DNA from: an uncultured Dialister sp.
GTDB lineage: Bacteria; Bacillota; Negativicutes; Veillonellales; Dialisteraceae
Length of the DNA stretch: 10,965 nucleotides
Direction of reading: 5' to 3'
NCBI RefSeq assembly: GCF_900541605.1
Contig: NZ_UQKJ01000063.1
Span: forward strand, 1-10,965
The translations under genes and the position numbers were made by a program. The notes under the pieces are model-generated. The model was not told where the DNA came from and made no database searches. It saw only the letters and a list, made by a program, of their open reading frames with translations. This document shows positions 1-5,430 of this stretch, piece after piece. Every line of letters begins with the position of its first letter. Within the stretch, counting starts at the first letter, position 1.

Positions 1-57
1 GAAAATGGCTGTGAATAATTAGCGCTTGTAAAAAGCCCATTTAATCAGCGTTTCCTT
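1..57 (+). other. probable 3' end or 3' UTR of an upstream gene
   Basis: All three + frames meet a stop within the first 22 bases (TAA at 16-18, TAG at 20-22, and TGA at 12-14 in the third frame). At most a few C-terminal codons of an upstream gene can therefore be present. The hairpin terminator that follows implies a + strand transcript entering the window. Nothing identifies the gene. Confidence 0.3.
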
Positions 58-59
58 AG

Positions 60-84
60 AAAGGCCGCCGCAGGCGGCCTTTTT
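60..84 (+). terminator. factor-independent terminator of the upstream gene
   Basis: A 10-bp perfect stem, AAAGGCCGCC (60-69) with GGCGGCCTTT (73-82), has a GCA loop and runs into a five-T tract (80-84). It ends a transcript that starts left of the window. Confidence 0.85.
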
Positions 85-511
85 GAGTGGGGGAAGCGGT
101 GGAGCGGGAAAATCAGGAATGATAGAAGCGGCGCACAATTCGTATGGCGCTGTCTTTTGATGCTGGACCGTGAATCCGCCGCAGGTGAATCCACTCGATC
201 TCGATCTCAATCTCATTTGACTGCAGGGCTTATTCGGCTCAAGGCCTTCGCCAATTCGCACGAAAGCCAGTTATCCGACATCCGGTGCGGAGGGCTGGTT
301 CCTGGTAAGCTGTAAGCCTGTTTTTCTCGATTTCGGGCTCATTCTCATCTGCCTGCAGATGGAGTTCCTGCGGCAAAGCCCCTTGGCTTCCATTCTCTTC
401 ACTCCATTCTTACCTCTTTTGTACCACAGTGTGACCTATATCATGCAGTCTATGATTTTTCCAAATGATATAAATCTTTGTGAGAATTTATGCAATTTGT
501 TATGAATTCCC
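85..511. other. gene-free intergenic stretch before coaX
   Basis: No open frame here has a plausible ribosome binding site or family features; the 80-codon minus-strand frame at 19-261 looks spurious. The stretch holds a copy of the mosaic intergenic repeat (about 190-390, listed separately). The last 80 bases or so are AT-rich sequence that could help the coaX promoter. Confidence 0.6.
190..390 (+). repeat. mosaic intergenic repeat, copy A
   Basis: In order, this copy shows a pyrimidine-rich CTCGATCTCGATCTCAATC run (about 193-213), a CTGCAGGGCTTATTCGGCTC block (221-240) that continues AAGGCCTTCG, a GGTAAGCTGTAAGCC core (about 304-318), a second TCTCGATTTC-type run, and a second CTGCAG block (about 353-358). 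The same modules appear in the same order and orientation at about 1510-1730, so the two copies flank coaX as direct repeats. The core is seen again at 5210-5242. The conservation is patchy rather than identical, as expected for old insertions of a non-coding element. No transposase or clear terminal repeats are visible. Confidence 0.6.
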
Positions 512-540
512 TTGACAGAACGGGACGTGCATTATACACT
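512..540 (+). promoter_or_regulatory. coaX promoter (sigma-A type)
   Basis: A perfect -35 TTGACA (512-517) is followed by a 17-bp spacer and a -10 TACACT (535-540, 4 of 6 matches). The predicted start near 547 gives a leader of about 45 nt before coaX. AT-rich sequence lies directly upstream. Confidence 0.7.
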
Positions 541-590
541 TGATGAGAACAAAACTGTGACATTCTGTCATTGATTCGGAGGAGATTCAG

Positions 591-1370
591 ATGCTTCTTG
601 CTTTTGATGTAGGGAATACGAATATTGTCTGTGGTGTATACAAAGAAAGAAAGCTTATCCGCCACTGGCGGGTAGCTACAGATACCCTGCAGACCGCTGA
701 TGGTTATGCGGCTCTTTTGGGAACCCTGTTTCATCTGAATGGTTTGGAATTTAAGGACGTGGAAGATGTCATCATTTCCACCGTTGTGCCGCCGATTATT
801 CCGATTCTGGAAACCATGTGCCAGCGGTATTTCCATACGAAACCCATCATGGTGGGTCCCGGCATCAAGACCGGTCTTAATATCCTCTATGATAACCCCA
901 AGGAACTGGGGGCTGACCGTATCGTCAATGCAGTGGCAGCGATCGCAGAATATGACTGCCCCCTCATTATCATCGATATGGGTACGGCCACAACGTTCTG
1001 CGTGGTGGATACGAAGGGCAATTATCTGGGCGGCGCTGTGGCACCGGGCATCGGTATTTCCATGGAAGCCCTGTTCCAGAGAGCTTCGAAACTGCCTCGC
1101 ATCGAGCTGGTAAAGACACCGAAAATTATCTGCCGCAATACGGTTTCCGCCATGCAGGCCGGCATCTATTATGGCTTTGTAGGACAGATTGATGAAATCG
1201 TGAACCGCATCAAGGCAGAATTGAATGAACCGAATGTCAAGGTCATCGCCACCGGCGGCCTGGCTACCCTCATTGCCAAGTCCTCCCGTACCATTGATGT
1301 GGTAGACCCCATGCTGACGCTGAAGGGGCTTCTGGTACTGTATGACAAGAATAAAAATGATAGAAGATAA
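591..1370 (+). CDS. coaX: type III pantothenate kinase (CoaX)
   Basis: This 259-residue cytoplasmic enzyme phosphorylates pantothenate with ATP, the first committed step of coenzyme A synthesis. Type III enzymes belong to the ASKHA (acetate kinase/Hsp70/actin) fold and are usually about 250-270 residues, so the length is normal. Visible motifs are the N-terminal phosphate-binding D6VGNTN, the GADR box at 107-110, D129MGTATT, GGAVAPGI at 147-154, NTVSAMQAG at 183-191 and TGGLA at 221-225. The ATG at 591 follows GGAGGAG (578-584) with a 6-nt spacer, and D6 sits at the expected distance from this start. The gene is monocistronic, with its own promoter and a terminator starting 6 nt past the stop. 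In many Firmicutes coaX follows birA or precedes dus or ftsH; neither is visible here. The last codons and stop resemble the heptad stretch of the intergenic repeat (see findings). Confidence 0.96.
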   Translation: MLLAFDVGNTNIVCGVYKERKLIRHWRVATDTLQTADGYAALLGTLFHLNGLEFKDVEDVIISTVVPPIIPILETMCQRYFHTKPIMVGPGIKTGLNILYDNPKELGADRIVNAVAAIAEYDCPLIIIDMGTATTFCVVDTKGNYLGGAVAPGIGISMEALFQRASKLPRIELVKTPKIICRNTVSAMQAGIYYGFVGQIDEIVNRIKAELNEPNVKVIATGGLATLIAKSSRTIDVVDPMLTLKGLLVLYDKNKNDRR

Positions 1371-1375
1371 ATGAG

Positions 1376-1403
1376 AAAAACCGTCCTTTGGGACGGTTTT
1401 TTT
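1376..1403 (+). terminator. coaX terminator
   Basis: The stem CCGTCC (1381-1386) / GGACGG (1391-1396) has a TTTG loop. A-tract to T-tract pairing extends it, and it ends in seven Ts (1397-1403). It begins just after the coaX stop. Confidence 0.92.
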
Positions 1404-1462
1404 ATGCTGCAAACCGTTAAAACAGCAGACTGCCCTGTCTTCCTGAAGGCTGACAGCCAGAA

Positions 1463-1507
1463 AAGCCCCAGCCCCCATGACACTCAGCCACGGGGGGGCT
1501 GGGGCTT
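1463..1507. repeat. 14-bp perfect GC-rich hairpin
   Basis: AAGCCCCAGCCCCC (1463-1476) pairs perfectly with its reverse complement at 1494-1507 around a 17-nt loop. On the + strand it is not followed by a T-run. On the minus strand the stem is followed by TTTT, so it would look more like a minus-strand terminator, but no minus-strand gene reads into it. It may belong to the neighbouring repeat or act as a transcript end or processing structure. Confidence 0.7.
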
Positions 1508-1509
1508 AT

Positions 1510-1730
1510 TCTCTCCGATTTCATTTACCTGCAGGGTCTATTCGTTTTCATAGGCAAGGCGCAGAGCCCCGGCCATTCGCAAAAAAGCCAGCCATCCCAC
1601 ATTCGATGCAAAGCGGCTGATTCCCGGTCAGCTGTAAGCCCGTCTCATTCAATCTCGTCCTCGATTTCAATCTCACTCTCATTCGCCCGCAAGGTCTGTC
1701 CAGCCCAGGTCCTCGACTGTTCACATGCTT
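1510..1730 (+). repeat. mosaic intergenic repeat, copy B
   Basis: This copy matches copy A module by module: CTGCAGGGTCTATTCG (about 1530-1545), an AAAAAAGCCAGCCAT stretch, a GGTCAGCTGTAAGCCCG core (about 1627-1643), and an AATCTCGTCCTCGATTTCAA-type pyrimidine run (about 1650-1684). It has the same orientation as copy A, so coaX lies between two direct copies. No coding capacity is evident. Confidence 0.6.
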
Positions 1731-1757
1731 TCTGGCCAATTAAATGGCTCCTTCCAG

Positions 1758-1786
1758 TTGCATTTTATTTCATATAGATGTATATT
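1758..1786 (+). promoter_or_regulatory. probable promoter of the two-gene binding-protein operon
   Basis: TTGCAT (1758-1763), a 17-bp spacer and TATATT (1781-1786, 5 of 6 matches) lie in an AT-rich stretch. The predicted start near 1793 leaves a leader of about 33 nt before the ATG at 1826. The -35 is weak (3 of 6). Confidence 0.55.
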
Positions 1787-1825
1787 TATAAGAAATAAAT
1801 GCAAGTTTATACAGGAGGCGGCATT

Positions 1826-2686
1826 ATGAATACAGTCATGAAAACAGCGGTACTTGGCCTGGCGGCAGCAGGTATGATTCTTATGGGCGGCTGTGGAGGC
1901 AGCGGGAACCAGAAGGCGGCATCCTCCGGATCCGGCAGTTCTTCCCAGAGTGCCCTTATGCAGAAAATCAAGAAAGATGGTAAACTGGTGGTAGGTACGG
2001 CTTCCGGATTCCCACCCTATGAATTCCTGGACACATCGGTGAAGGACCGGAAGAAAATCGACGGCATTGATATGAAAATCGCCGAGGCCGTAGCCCAGAA
2101 ACTGGGGGTGAAACTGGAGGTCCAGGATATGACATTCCAGTCCCTCCTGTCATCCATTACCACCGGGAAGGTGGATATTGCGATTTCCGCCATCAATCCT
2201 ACGGAGGAGCGGAAAAAGACTGTGGACTTTTCCAATAACTACCTGGAAGGAAAACAGACCCTGCTGGTACGGAAGGAAGATGCAGGCAAGTATAAGAGCC
2301 TTGCCGATTTCGAAGGGAAAAAGATTGCGGTCCAGAAATCAACCATCCAGGAAAAACTGGCCACTTCCCAGATTCCGAATGCCCAGATCGTGGCACTGGC
2401 CAAAGTGCCGGACGCCCTGCTGGAACTGAAACAGGGCAAGGTAGATGCAGTGCCGGTACAGAATATTGTGGGCGGCCAGTACCTTGTCACCAACGATGAC
2501 CTGGCAGCAACGAATATTTATTTCGATAAATATTCCGGCGGTTCTGCCGTGGCTGTTCCCAAAGGGAGCGACGATGTGATTGCCGTGATCAATGAGGTCA
2601 TCAAAGAGAACCAGGAAAATGGCAATATCGATAAATGGGTGGATGAAATGACGAAGAAGGCCGTCGAAAACGCACAGTCCAAATGA
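1826..2686 (+). CDS. family-3 amino-acid-type ABC transporter solute-binding lipoprotein (paralog 1)
   Basis: This 286-residue extracytoplasmic binding protein is of the SBP_bac_3 type. It would capture a polar amino acid or similar small solute and deliver it to an ABC importer. The N-terminus has a hydrophobic signal segment ending in a lipobox-like LMGGC with the lipidated Cys at 23, followed by a Gly/Ser linker to about 42. Lobe 1 begins at KLVVGTASGFPPYEF (53-67); SAINPTEERKK (121-131) carries the Arg (R129) expected to bind a ligand carboxylate. VQKST at 169-173 and the GKVDAVPVQN segment (204-213) belong to lobe 2. Where paralogs 2 and 3 have Glu, this protein has Gln212. I chose the ATG at 1826 because AGGAGG (1813-1818) lies 7 nt upstream; an in-frame ATG at 1799 has no such site. 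The next paralog starts 41 nt downstream. No permease or ATPase gene is in the window and the substrate is unknown. Confidence 0.9.
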   Translation: MNTVMKTAVLGLAAAGMILMGGCGGSGNQKAASSGSGSSSQSALMQKIKKDGKLVVGTASGFPPYEFLDTSVKDRKKIDGIDMKIAEAVAQKLGVKLEVQDMTFQSLLSSITTGKVDIAISAINPTEERKKTVDFSNNYLEGKQTLLVRKEDAGKYKSLADFEGKKIAVQKSTIQEKLATSQIPNAQIVALAKVPDALLELKQGKVDAVPVQNIVGGQYLVTNDDLAATNIYFDKYSGGSAVAVPKGSDDVIAVINEVIKENQENGNIDKWVDEMTKKAVENAQSK

Positions 2687-2727
2687 TTTCCTGCCCATGA
2701 AGGCACGGGAGAAGAGAGAGGAAGAGT

Positions 2728-3576
2728 ATGATGAAAAAATCCATGAAACTGATGCTTCTGGGGGCTGCCCTGCTGGGGTCCCTGGCCATGGCAGGCTGCG
2801 GCAGCAGCCCTGCACCGGCAAAGAGCGGGAATGGGGCTGGCCAGCAGAGTAAACTGATGCAGACCATCAAGCAGAGGGGAAAGCTCATTGTAGGCACCTC
2901 TTCCGGTTATCCTCCCTATGTGTTCGTGGATGCGGAATCTCCGGACAAGAAGGTTATCGGCCTGGATATGGAAATGTGCAAGCAGATCGCCGATAAGCTG
3001 GGAGTGAAGCTGGAAGTACAGGATATGAGCTTCTCGGCTCTCCTTTCTTCGGTAACCTCCGGCAAGGTAGATATTGCGGTTGGCGGCGTATCCCCGACAC
3101 CGGAACGGGAAAAGGCCATGGCCTTCTCCGATATTTACCTGCCTACGGAGCAGAAGCTGCTTGTGCGGAAAGAGAACCAGCATGCCTTTAAGTCCATGGC
3201 GGACCTGAAGGGCAAAGTAATTGGCGCCGAGAAATCGACCACCCAGGAAGCGACGGCCCAGAAAATCGAAGGTGCTACGGCCATTGGTCTTTCCAGTGTT
3301 CCTGATGCTATTCTCCAGCTGAAGAACGGCAAGCTGGATGGAATCGTGCTGGAAGGTGTGGTTACGAAACAGTACCTCATTTTCAATGATGACCTGGCAC
3401 TGGCGGATGTTCAGTTTGACGGCGCAAAGAAGGTCTCCGCCGTGGCTCTCCAGAAGGGCAATGACGATGTGGTGAAGATCATTAACGACATCATCAGACA
3501 GGACACGGAGTCCGGACAGTTTGACAAGTGGGTAGATGAGTACAGCCGTATTGCCGTGGAGAAAGCAAGCAAGTAA
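2728..3576 (+). CDS. family-3 amino-acid-type ABC transporter solute-binding lipoprotein (paralog 2)
   Basis: This 282-residue membrane-anchored binding protein has the same architecture as paralog 1. A signal peptide ends at AMAGC (Cys24), followed by a Ser/Pro/Ala/Gly linker. KLIVGTSSGYPPYVF (52-66) opens lobe 1, the carboxylate-binding Arg is R127 in SPTPEREK, and the hinge and lobe 2 include EKSTTQE (168-174). E209 in DGIVLEG takes the place where related amino-acid binders carry an acidic residue for the ligand amino group. It differs from paralogs 1 and 3 in its pocket segments (VGGVSPTPER against IxxINPTxER), suggesting a different ligand preference. A GAGG at 2718-2721 serves the ATG at 2728, with a second in-frame ATG at 2731. 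It is only 41 nt after paralog 1 with no terminator between, so the two are probably co-transcribed. A strong terminator follows. Confidence 0.9.
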   Translation: MMKKSMKLMLLGAALLGSLAMAGCGSSPAPAKSGNGAGQQSKLMQTIKQRGKLIVGTSSGYPPYVFVDAESPDKKVIGLDMEMCKQIADKLGVKLEVQDMSFSALLSSVTSGKVDIAVGGVSPTPEREKAMAFSDIYLPTEQKLLVRKENQHAFKSMADLKGKVIGAEKSTTQEATAQKIEGATAIGLSSVPDAILQLKNGKLDGIVLEGVVTKQYLIFNDDLALADVQFDGAKKVSAVALQKGNDDVVKIINDIIRQDTESGQFDKWVDEYSRIAVEKASK

Positions 3577-3596
3577 GGAAATCGAAGTCGTAGGTT

Positions 3597-3639
3597 AATC
3601 CGGGAGTCATGCAAGTTTATGCATGACTCCCGGATTTTT
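3597..3639 (+). terminator. terminator of the binding-protein operon
   Basis: A perfect 17-bp stem (3597-3613 with 3620-3636) carries a 6-nt loop, AGTTTA, and ends in five Ts (3635-3639). It sits 20 nt past the stop of paralog 2. Confidence 0.93.
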
Positions 3640-3695
3640 ATGTGTTGGACGAATTTGAACTATTGCGGTGAGCTGTTAGAGCGAAGCTTACGGAT

Positions 3696-3862
3696 AGAGT
3701 CATTCGGGCGGGGCTTCTAGCTCCTGGCTTCTAGCTGCCAGGAAGACTCTACAGCCTACGGCACGAATGACTGACGGAAATATCTAGTGGAAAGCGCCGC
3801 AGGCAAATCAGCTTTCCTAGTAGCCAATAGCTAGAAGCTAGCAGCCCCGTGTGAGTGACTCT
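3696..3862. repeat. imperfect inverted-repeat element of about 167 bp
   Basis: The left arm begins AGAGTCATTCGGGCGGGG (3696-3713) and runs into CTTCTAGCT. The right arm, read on the other strand from 3862, begins AGAGTCACTCACACGGGG (14 of 18 identical) and, after a 7-nt insert, continues CTTCTAGCT. GGCTTCTAGCT also occurs twice as a direct repeat (3712-3722 and 3726-3736). An inner inverted pair, AGTCATTCG (3698-3706) with CGAATGACT (3764-3772), offers an alternative fold. It resembles a non-autonomous palindromic or REP-like element and has no coding frame. Confidence 0.6.
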
Positions 3863-3914
3863 GCACACAAACATGCTAACCGCCAATCCCCACCAGCTCG
3901 ATAAACTGAAATAT
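3838..3914 (+). repeat. 77-nt dispersed repeat, copy 1
   Basis: This segment is 75/77 identical to the reverse complement of 10889-10965. It covers the end of the palindromic element and extends about 52 nt beyond it, up to the AT-rich region of the downstream promoter. The right-hand copy is cut by the window edge, so the shared sequence may be longer. Confidence 0.92.
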
Positions 3915-3949
3915 CACAAAAAGACCTTCATAAATTTTGTGAATATTTA

Positions 3950-3978
3950 TTGACATAACTGCATAAATATGCTATCAT
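3950..3978 (+). promoter_or_regulatory. promoter of the third binding protein
   Basis: A perfect -35 TTGACA (3950-3955), a 17-bp spacer and -10 TATCAT (3973-3978, 5 of 6 matches) follow AT-rich sequence. The predicted start near 3985 rules out the upstream in-frame ATG at 3969 as the translation start. This is the strongest-looking promoter in the window. Confidence 0.85.
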
Positions 3979-4025
3979 CTAATCAAGTTAATACAGAAAT
4001 CGATTTCAACTATATGGAGAGGTGC

Positions 4026-4895
4026 ATGAATATGATGAAGAACAAGAAAGTACTGAAAATCCTGGCCCTTGGCCTTTGTGCGGCAGCTGCCTTCGGGCTG
4101 GCAGGCTGCGGTGGATCTTCGCCGGCTAAATCTTCTGCTTCCCAGCAGGTACAGAAAGAAAGTCCCCTGATGCAGAAAATCAAAAAGAGCGGGAAACTGG
4201 TGGTGGGGACTGCATCCGGGTATCCTCCCTATGAATTCGTGGATACCTCTTCCGGCGAGAAGAAGGTCATCGGCATTGATATGGAACTGGCCCAGAAAGT
4301 AGCAGACAAACTGGGAGTAAAACTGGAAGTGCAGGATATGAATTTCCAGGCCCTCCTGTCCTCTCTCACCGGTGGCAAAGTGGACGTTGCCATTGCAGGC
4401 ATCAACCCCACGGATGAACGGAAAAAATCCATGGATTTCTCTGATAACTATCTCCCCACTGAGCAGAAAGTGATTATTCGGAAAGCGGATGCCGATAAGT
4501 ACAAGACCGTGGAAGACCTTTACGGCAAGACCATTGGTGTCCAGAAGTCTACTACCCAGGAGGCCCTGGCCAAGGAAAAAATCAAAGACGCCAAGATCGT
4601 TGGTCTTGCCCACGTGCCGGAAGTGGTACTGGAACTGAAGCAGGGCAAGGTGGATGGCCTCGTAGTGGAAGGTATCGTTGGCCAGCAGTACCTCGTTTTC
4701 AATGATGATCTCATGTTCTCGGACATTAAATTCCCCAATGCTGTGAAAAATTCCGCAGCCGCAGTGCAGAAGGGCAATGAAGATGTGGTGGCTGTAATTA
4801 ATGAAGTCATCAAGGAAAATACGGATAACGGCAACTTCCAGAAATGGACCGATGAATACAGTAAGAAAGCCGTATCCAATGCGGATAACAAATAA
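4026..4895 (+). CDS. family-3 amino-acid-type ABC transporter solute-binding lipoprotein (paralog 3)
   Basis: This 289-residue secreted lipoprotein is clearly closest to paralog 1; by eye well over half the mature residues are identical. A canonical lipobox, LAGC, ends at Cys28 after a KNKK-type basic N-terminus and a hydrophobic core, followed by a Ser-rich linker. KLVVGTASGYPPYEF (57-71), INPTDERKK with the carboxylate-binding R132, VQKSTTQE (172-179) and DGLVVEG with E215 mark the two lobes. GGAGAGG (4016-4022) precedes several ATGs (4026, 4032, 4035). 4026 is given here; 4032 would have better spacing to the GAGG part and would give the MMKNKK start that resembles paralog 2. It has its own promoter and terminator, so it can be expressed apart from paralogs 1 and 2. 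The transporter partners must be encoded elsewhere. Confidence 0.9.
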   Translation: MNMMKNKKVLKILALGLCAAAAFGLAGCGGSSPAKSSASQQVQKESPLMQKIKKSGKLVVGTASGYPPYEFVDTSSGEKKVIGIDMELAQKVADKLGVKLEVQDMNFQALLSSLTGGKVDVAIAGINPTDERKKSMDFSDNYLPTEQKVIIRKADADKYKTVEDLYGKTIGVQKSTTQEALAKEKIKDAKIVGLAHVPEVVLELKQGKVDGLVVEGIVGQQYLVFNDDLMFSDIKFPNAVKNSAAAVQKGNEDVVAVINEVIKENTDNGNFQKWTDEYSKKAVSNADNK

Positions 4896-4908
4896 AGGAG
4901 ACTGAAAG

Positions 4909-4936
4909 AAAGCGGTGTCTTAGGACGCCGCTTTTT
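4909..4936 (+). terminator. terminator of the third binding-protein gene
   Basis: An 11-bp stem with one G-U pair, AAAGCGGTGTC (4909-4919) with GACGCCGCTTT (4924-4934), has a TTAG loop and ends in five Ts (4932-4936). Confidence 0.9.
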
Positions 4937-5093
4937 CAGTGAGAAGGAAATGAGGAATGGCTGTGTGCTGTGAGCCGCTTTCCCTTTGTCGGTGGCGGCG
5001 CAGATGGGGTCTTGATGAAAATGCACCCAAAACGTGCAATTGACACTACCGGAGGCTCTCTTCCCGGAAGAGATGGTGATGGGCATTGATGGT

Positions 5094-5310
5094 TCCTGGC
5101 CCGGAGGGCCTGATCGATTCTATCATCTATCATCTATCATCTATCTTCTAACAGCCGAATCGCCAATCACCCAATTGGGACGATATTTCCGCCGCGAAGC
5201 GGCCGATTCCCGGTAAGCTGTAAGCAGACAGCTGTAAGCCCGTTTCCCCCAATCTTGGCCTCGGTCTCGACCCCATTTCCGGAAGGGCCTGCCCGGCTCA
5301 ATGTCCTATG
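5094..5310 (+). repeat. mosaic intergenic repeat, copy C
   Basis: The left part (about 5094-5203: GGGCCTGATCGATTC, five heptads, then GACGATATTTCCGCCGCG) is present inverted at about 7942-8050; the segment 5179-5203 matches the reverse complement of 7942-7966 at 24 of 25 positions. The right part (about 5204-5310) carries the CCCGGTAAGCTGTAAGC core, partly duplicated as AGCTGTAAGCCCG, then a TCTTGGCCTCGGTCTCGA run and CGGCTCAATGTCCT, in the same order as copies A and B. It therefore links the two kinds of repeat into one composite element. Confidence 0.65.
5119..5153 (+). repeat. five tandem heptads, TCTATCA type
   Basis: Three perfect TCTATCA units (5119-5139) are followed by TCTATCT and TCTAACA. 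The inverted copy at 7992-8026 also has exactly five units in a more degenerate form, so the array appears to be part of the repeat element rather than recent slippage. Confidence 0.8.
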
Positions 5311-5369
5311 AATGCGAGCCATATTCCGGCAAGATACAGAAGTTCCCTGTAGTAAAGCCAATGCTGCTA

Positions 5370-5378
5370 TGTTATAAT
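5370..5378 (+). promoter_or_regulatory. lysA promoter, extended -10
   Basis: A perfect TATAAT (5373-5378) is preceded by TG one base upstream (5370-5371), giving an extended -10 element. No good -35 is seen at 17 bp spacing. The predicted start near 5385 leaves a leader of about 45 nt, too short for a lysine riboswitch or T-box. Confidence 0.7.
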
Positions 5379-5430
5379 AAACCATCTATTGATGAATCAG
5401 ATGTATAGTAGAGAAAGAGGGTTCAGCTAT

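Larger units (their letters stand above)
1404..1757. other. gene-free intergenic stretch between coaX and the binding-protein operon
   Basis: No credible coding frame is seen. The stretch contains a strong GC-rich hairpin (1463-1507) and copy B of the mosaic repeat (about 1510-1730), both listed separately. The remaining bases at 1404-1460 show nothing recognisable. Confidence 0.6.
3640..3949. other. gene-free intergenic stretch before the third binding protein
   Basis: No credible coding frame is seen. Most of it is a repeat-rich, imperfectly palindromic block (3696-3862) and a 77-nt segment repeated at the right edge of the window (3838-3914), both listed separately. Bases 3915-3949 are AT-rich and lie directly upstream of a consensus promoter, so they may act as an UP-like element. 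Confidence 0.6.
4938..5369. other. gene-free intergenic stretch before lysA
   Basis: A 60-codon + frame at 5034-5216 is built from repeat sequence and lacks a ribosome binding site, so it is not called. The stretch holds copy C of the mosaic repeat (about 5094-5310), its heptad run (5119-5153), and a small palindrome, CTCTTCC-C-GGAAGAG (5058-5072). Nothing else is recognised. Confidence 0.6.

Noticed and set aside
450..1478. 342-codon minus-strand frame opposite coaX
   Set aside because: It overlaps a complete CoaX and runs through the coaX promoter and terminator; composition and lack of motifs mark it as an antisense shadow.
3640..3914. insertion sequence or integron attC site
   Set aside because: No transposase or integrase frame, no target duplication and no attC core sites were seen; only a non-autonomous repeat is supportable.
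5119..5153. possible CRISPR-like array from the TCTATCA heptads
   Set aside because: The units are 7 bp, abut without spacers, and there are no cas genes.
5034..5216. 60-codon + strand frame before lysA
   Set aside because: Its sequence consists of the heptad array and repeat module; there is no ribosome binding site.
5379..5430. possible lysine riboswitch upstream of lysA
   Set aside because: The predicted leader is only about 45 nt and has no terminator-like structure; a lysine riboswitch needs well over 150 nt.
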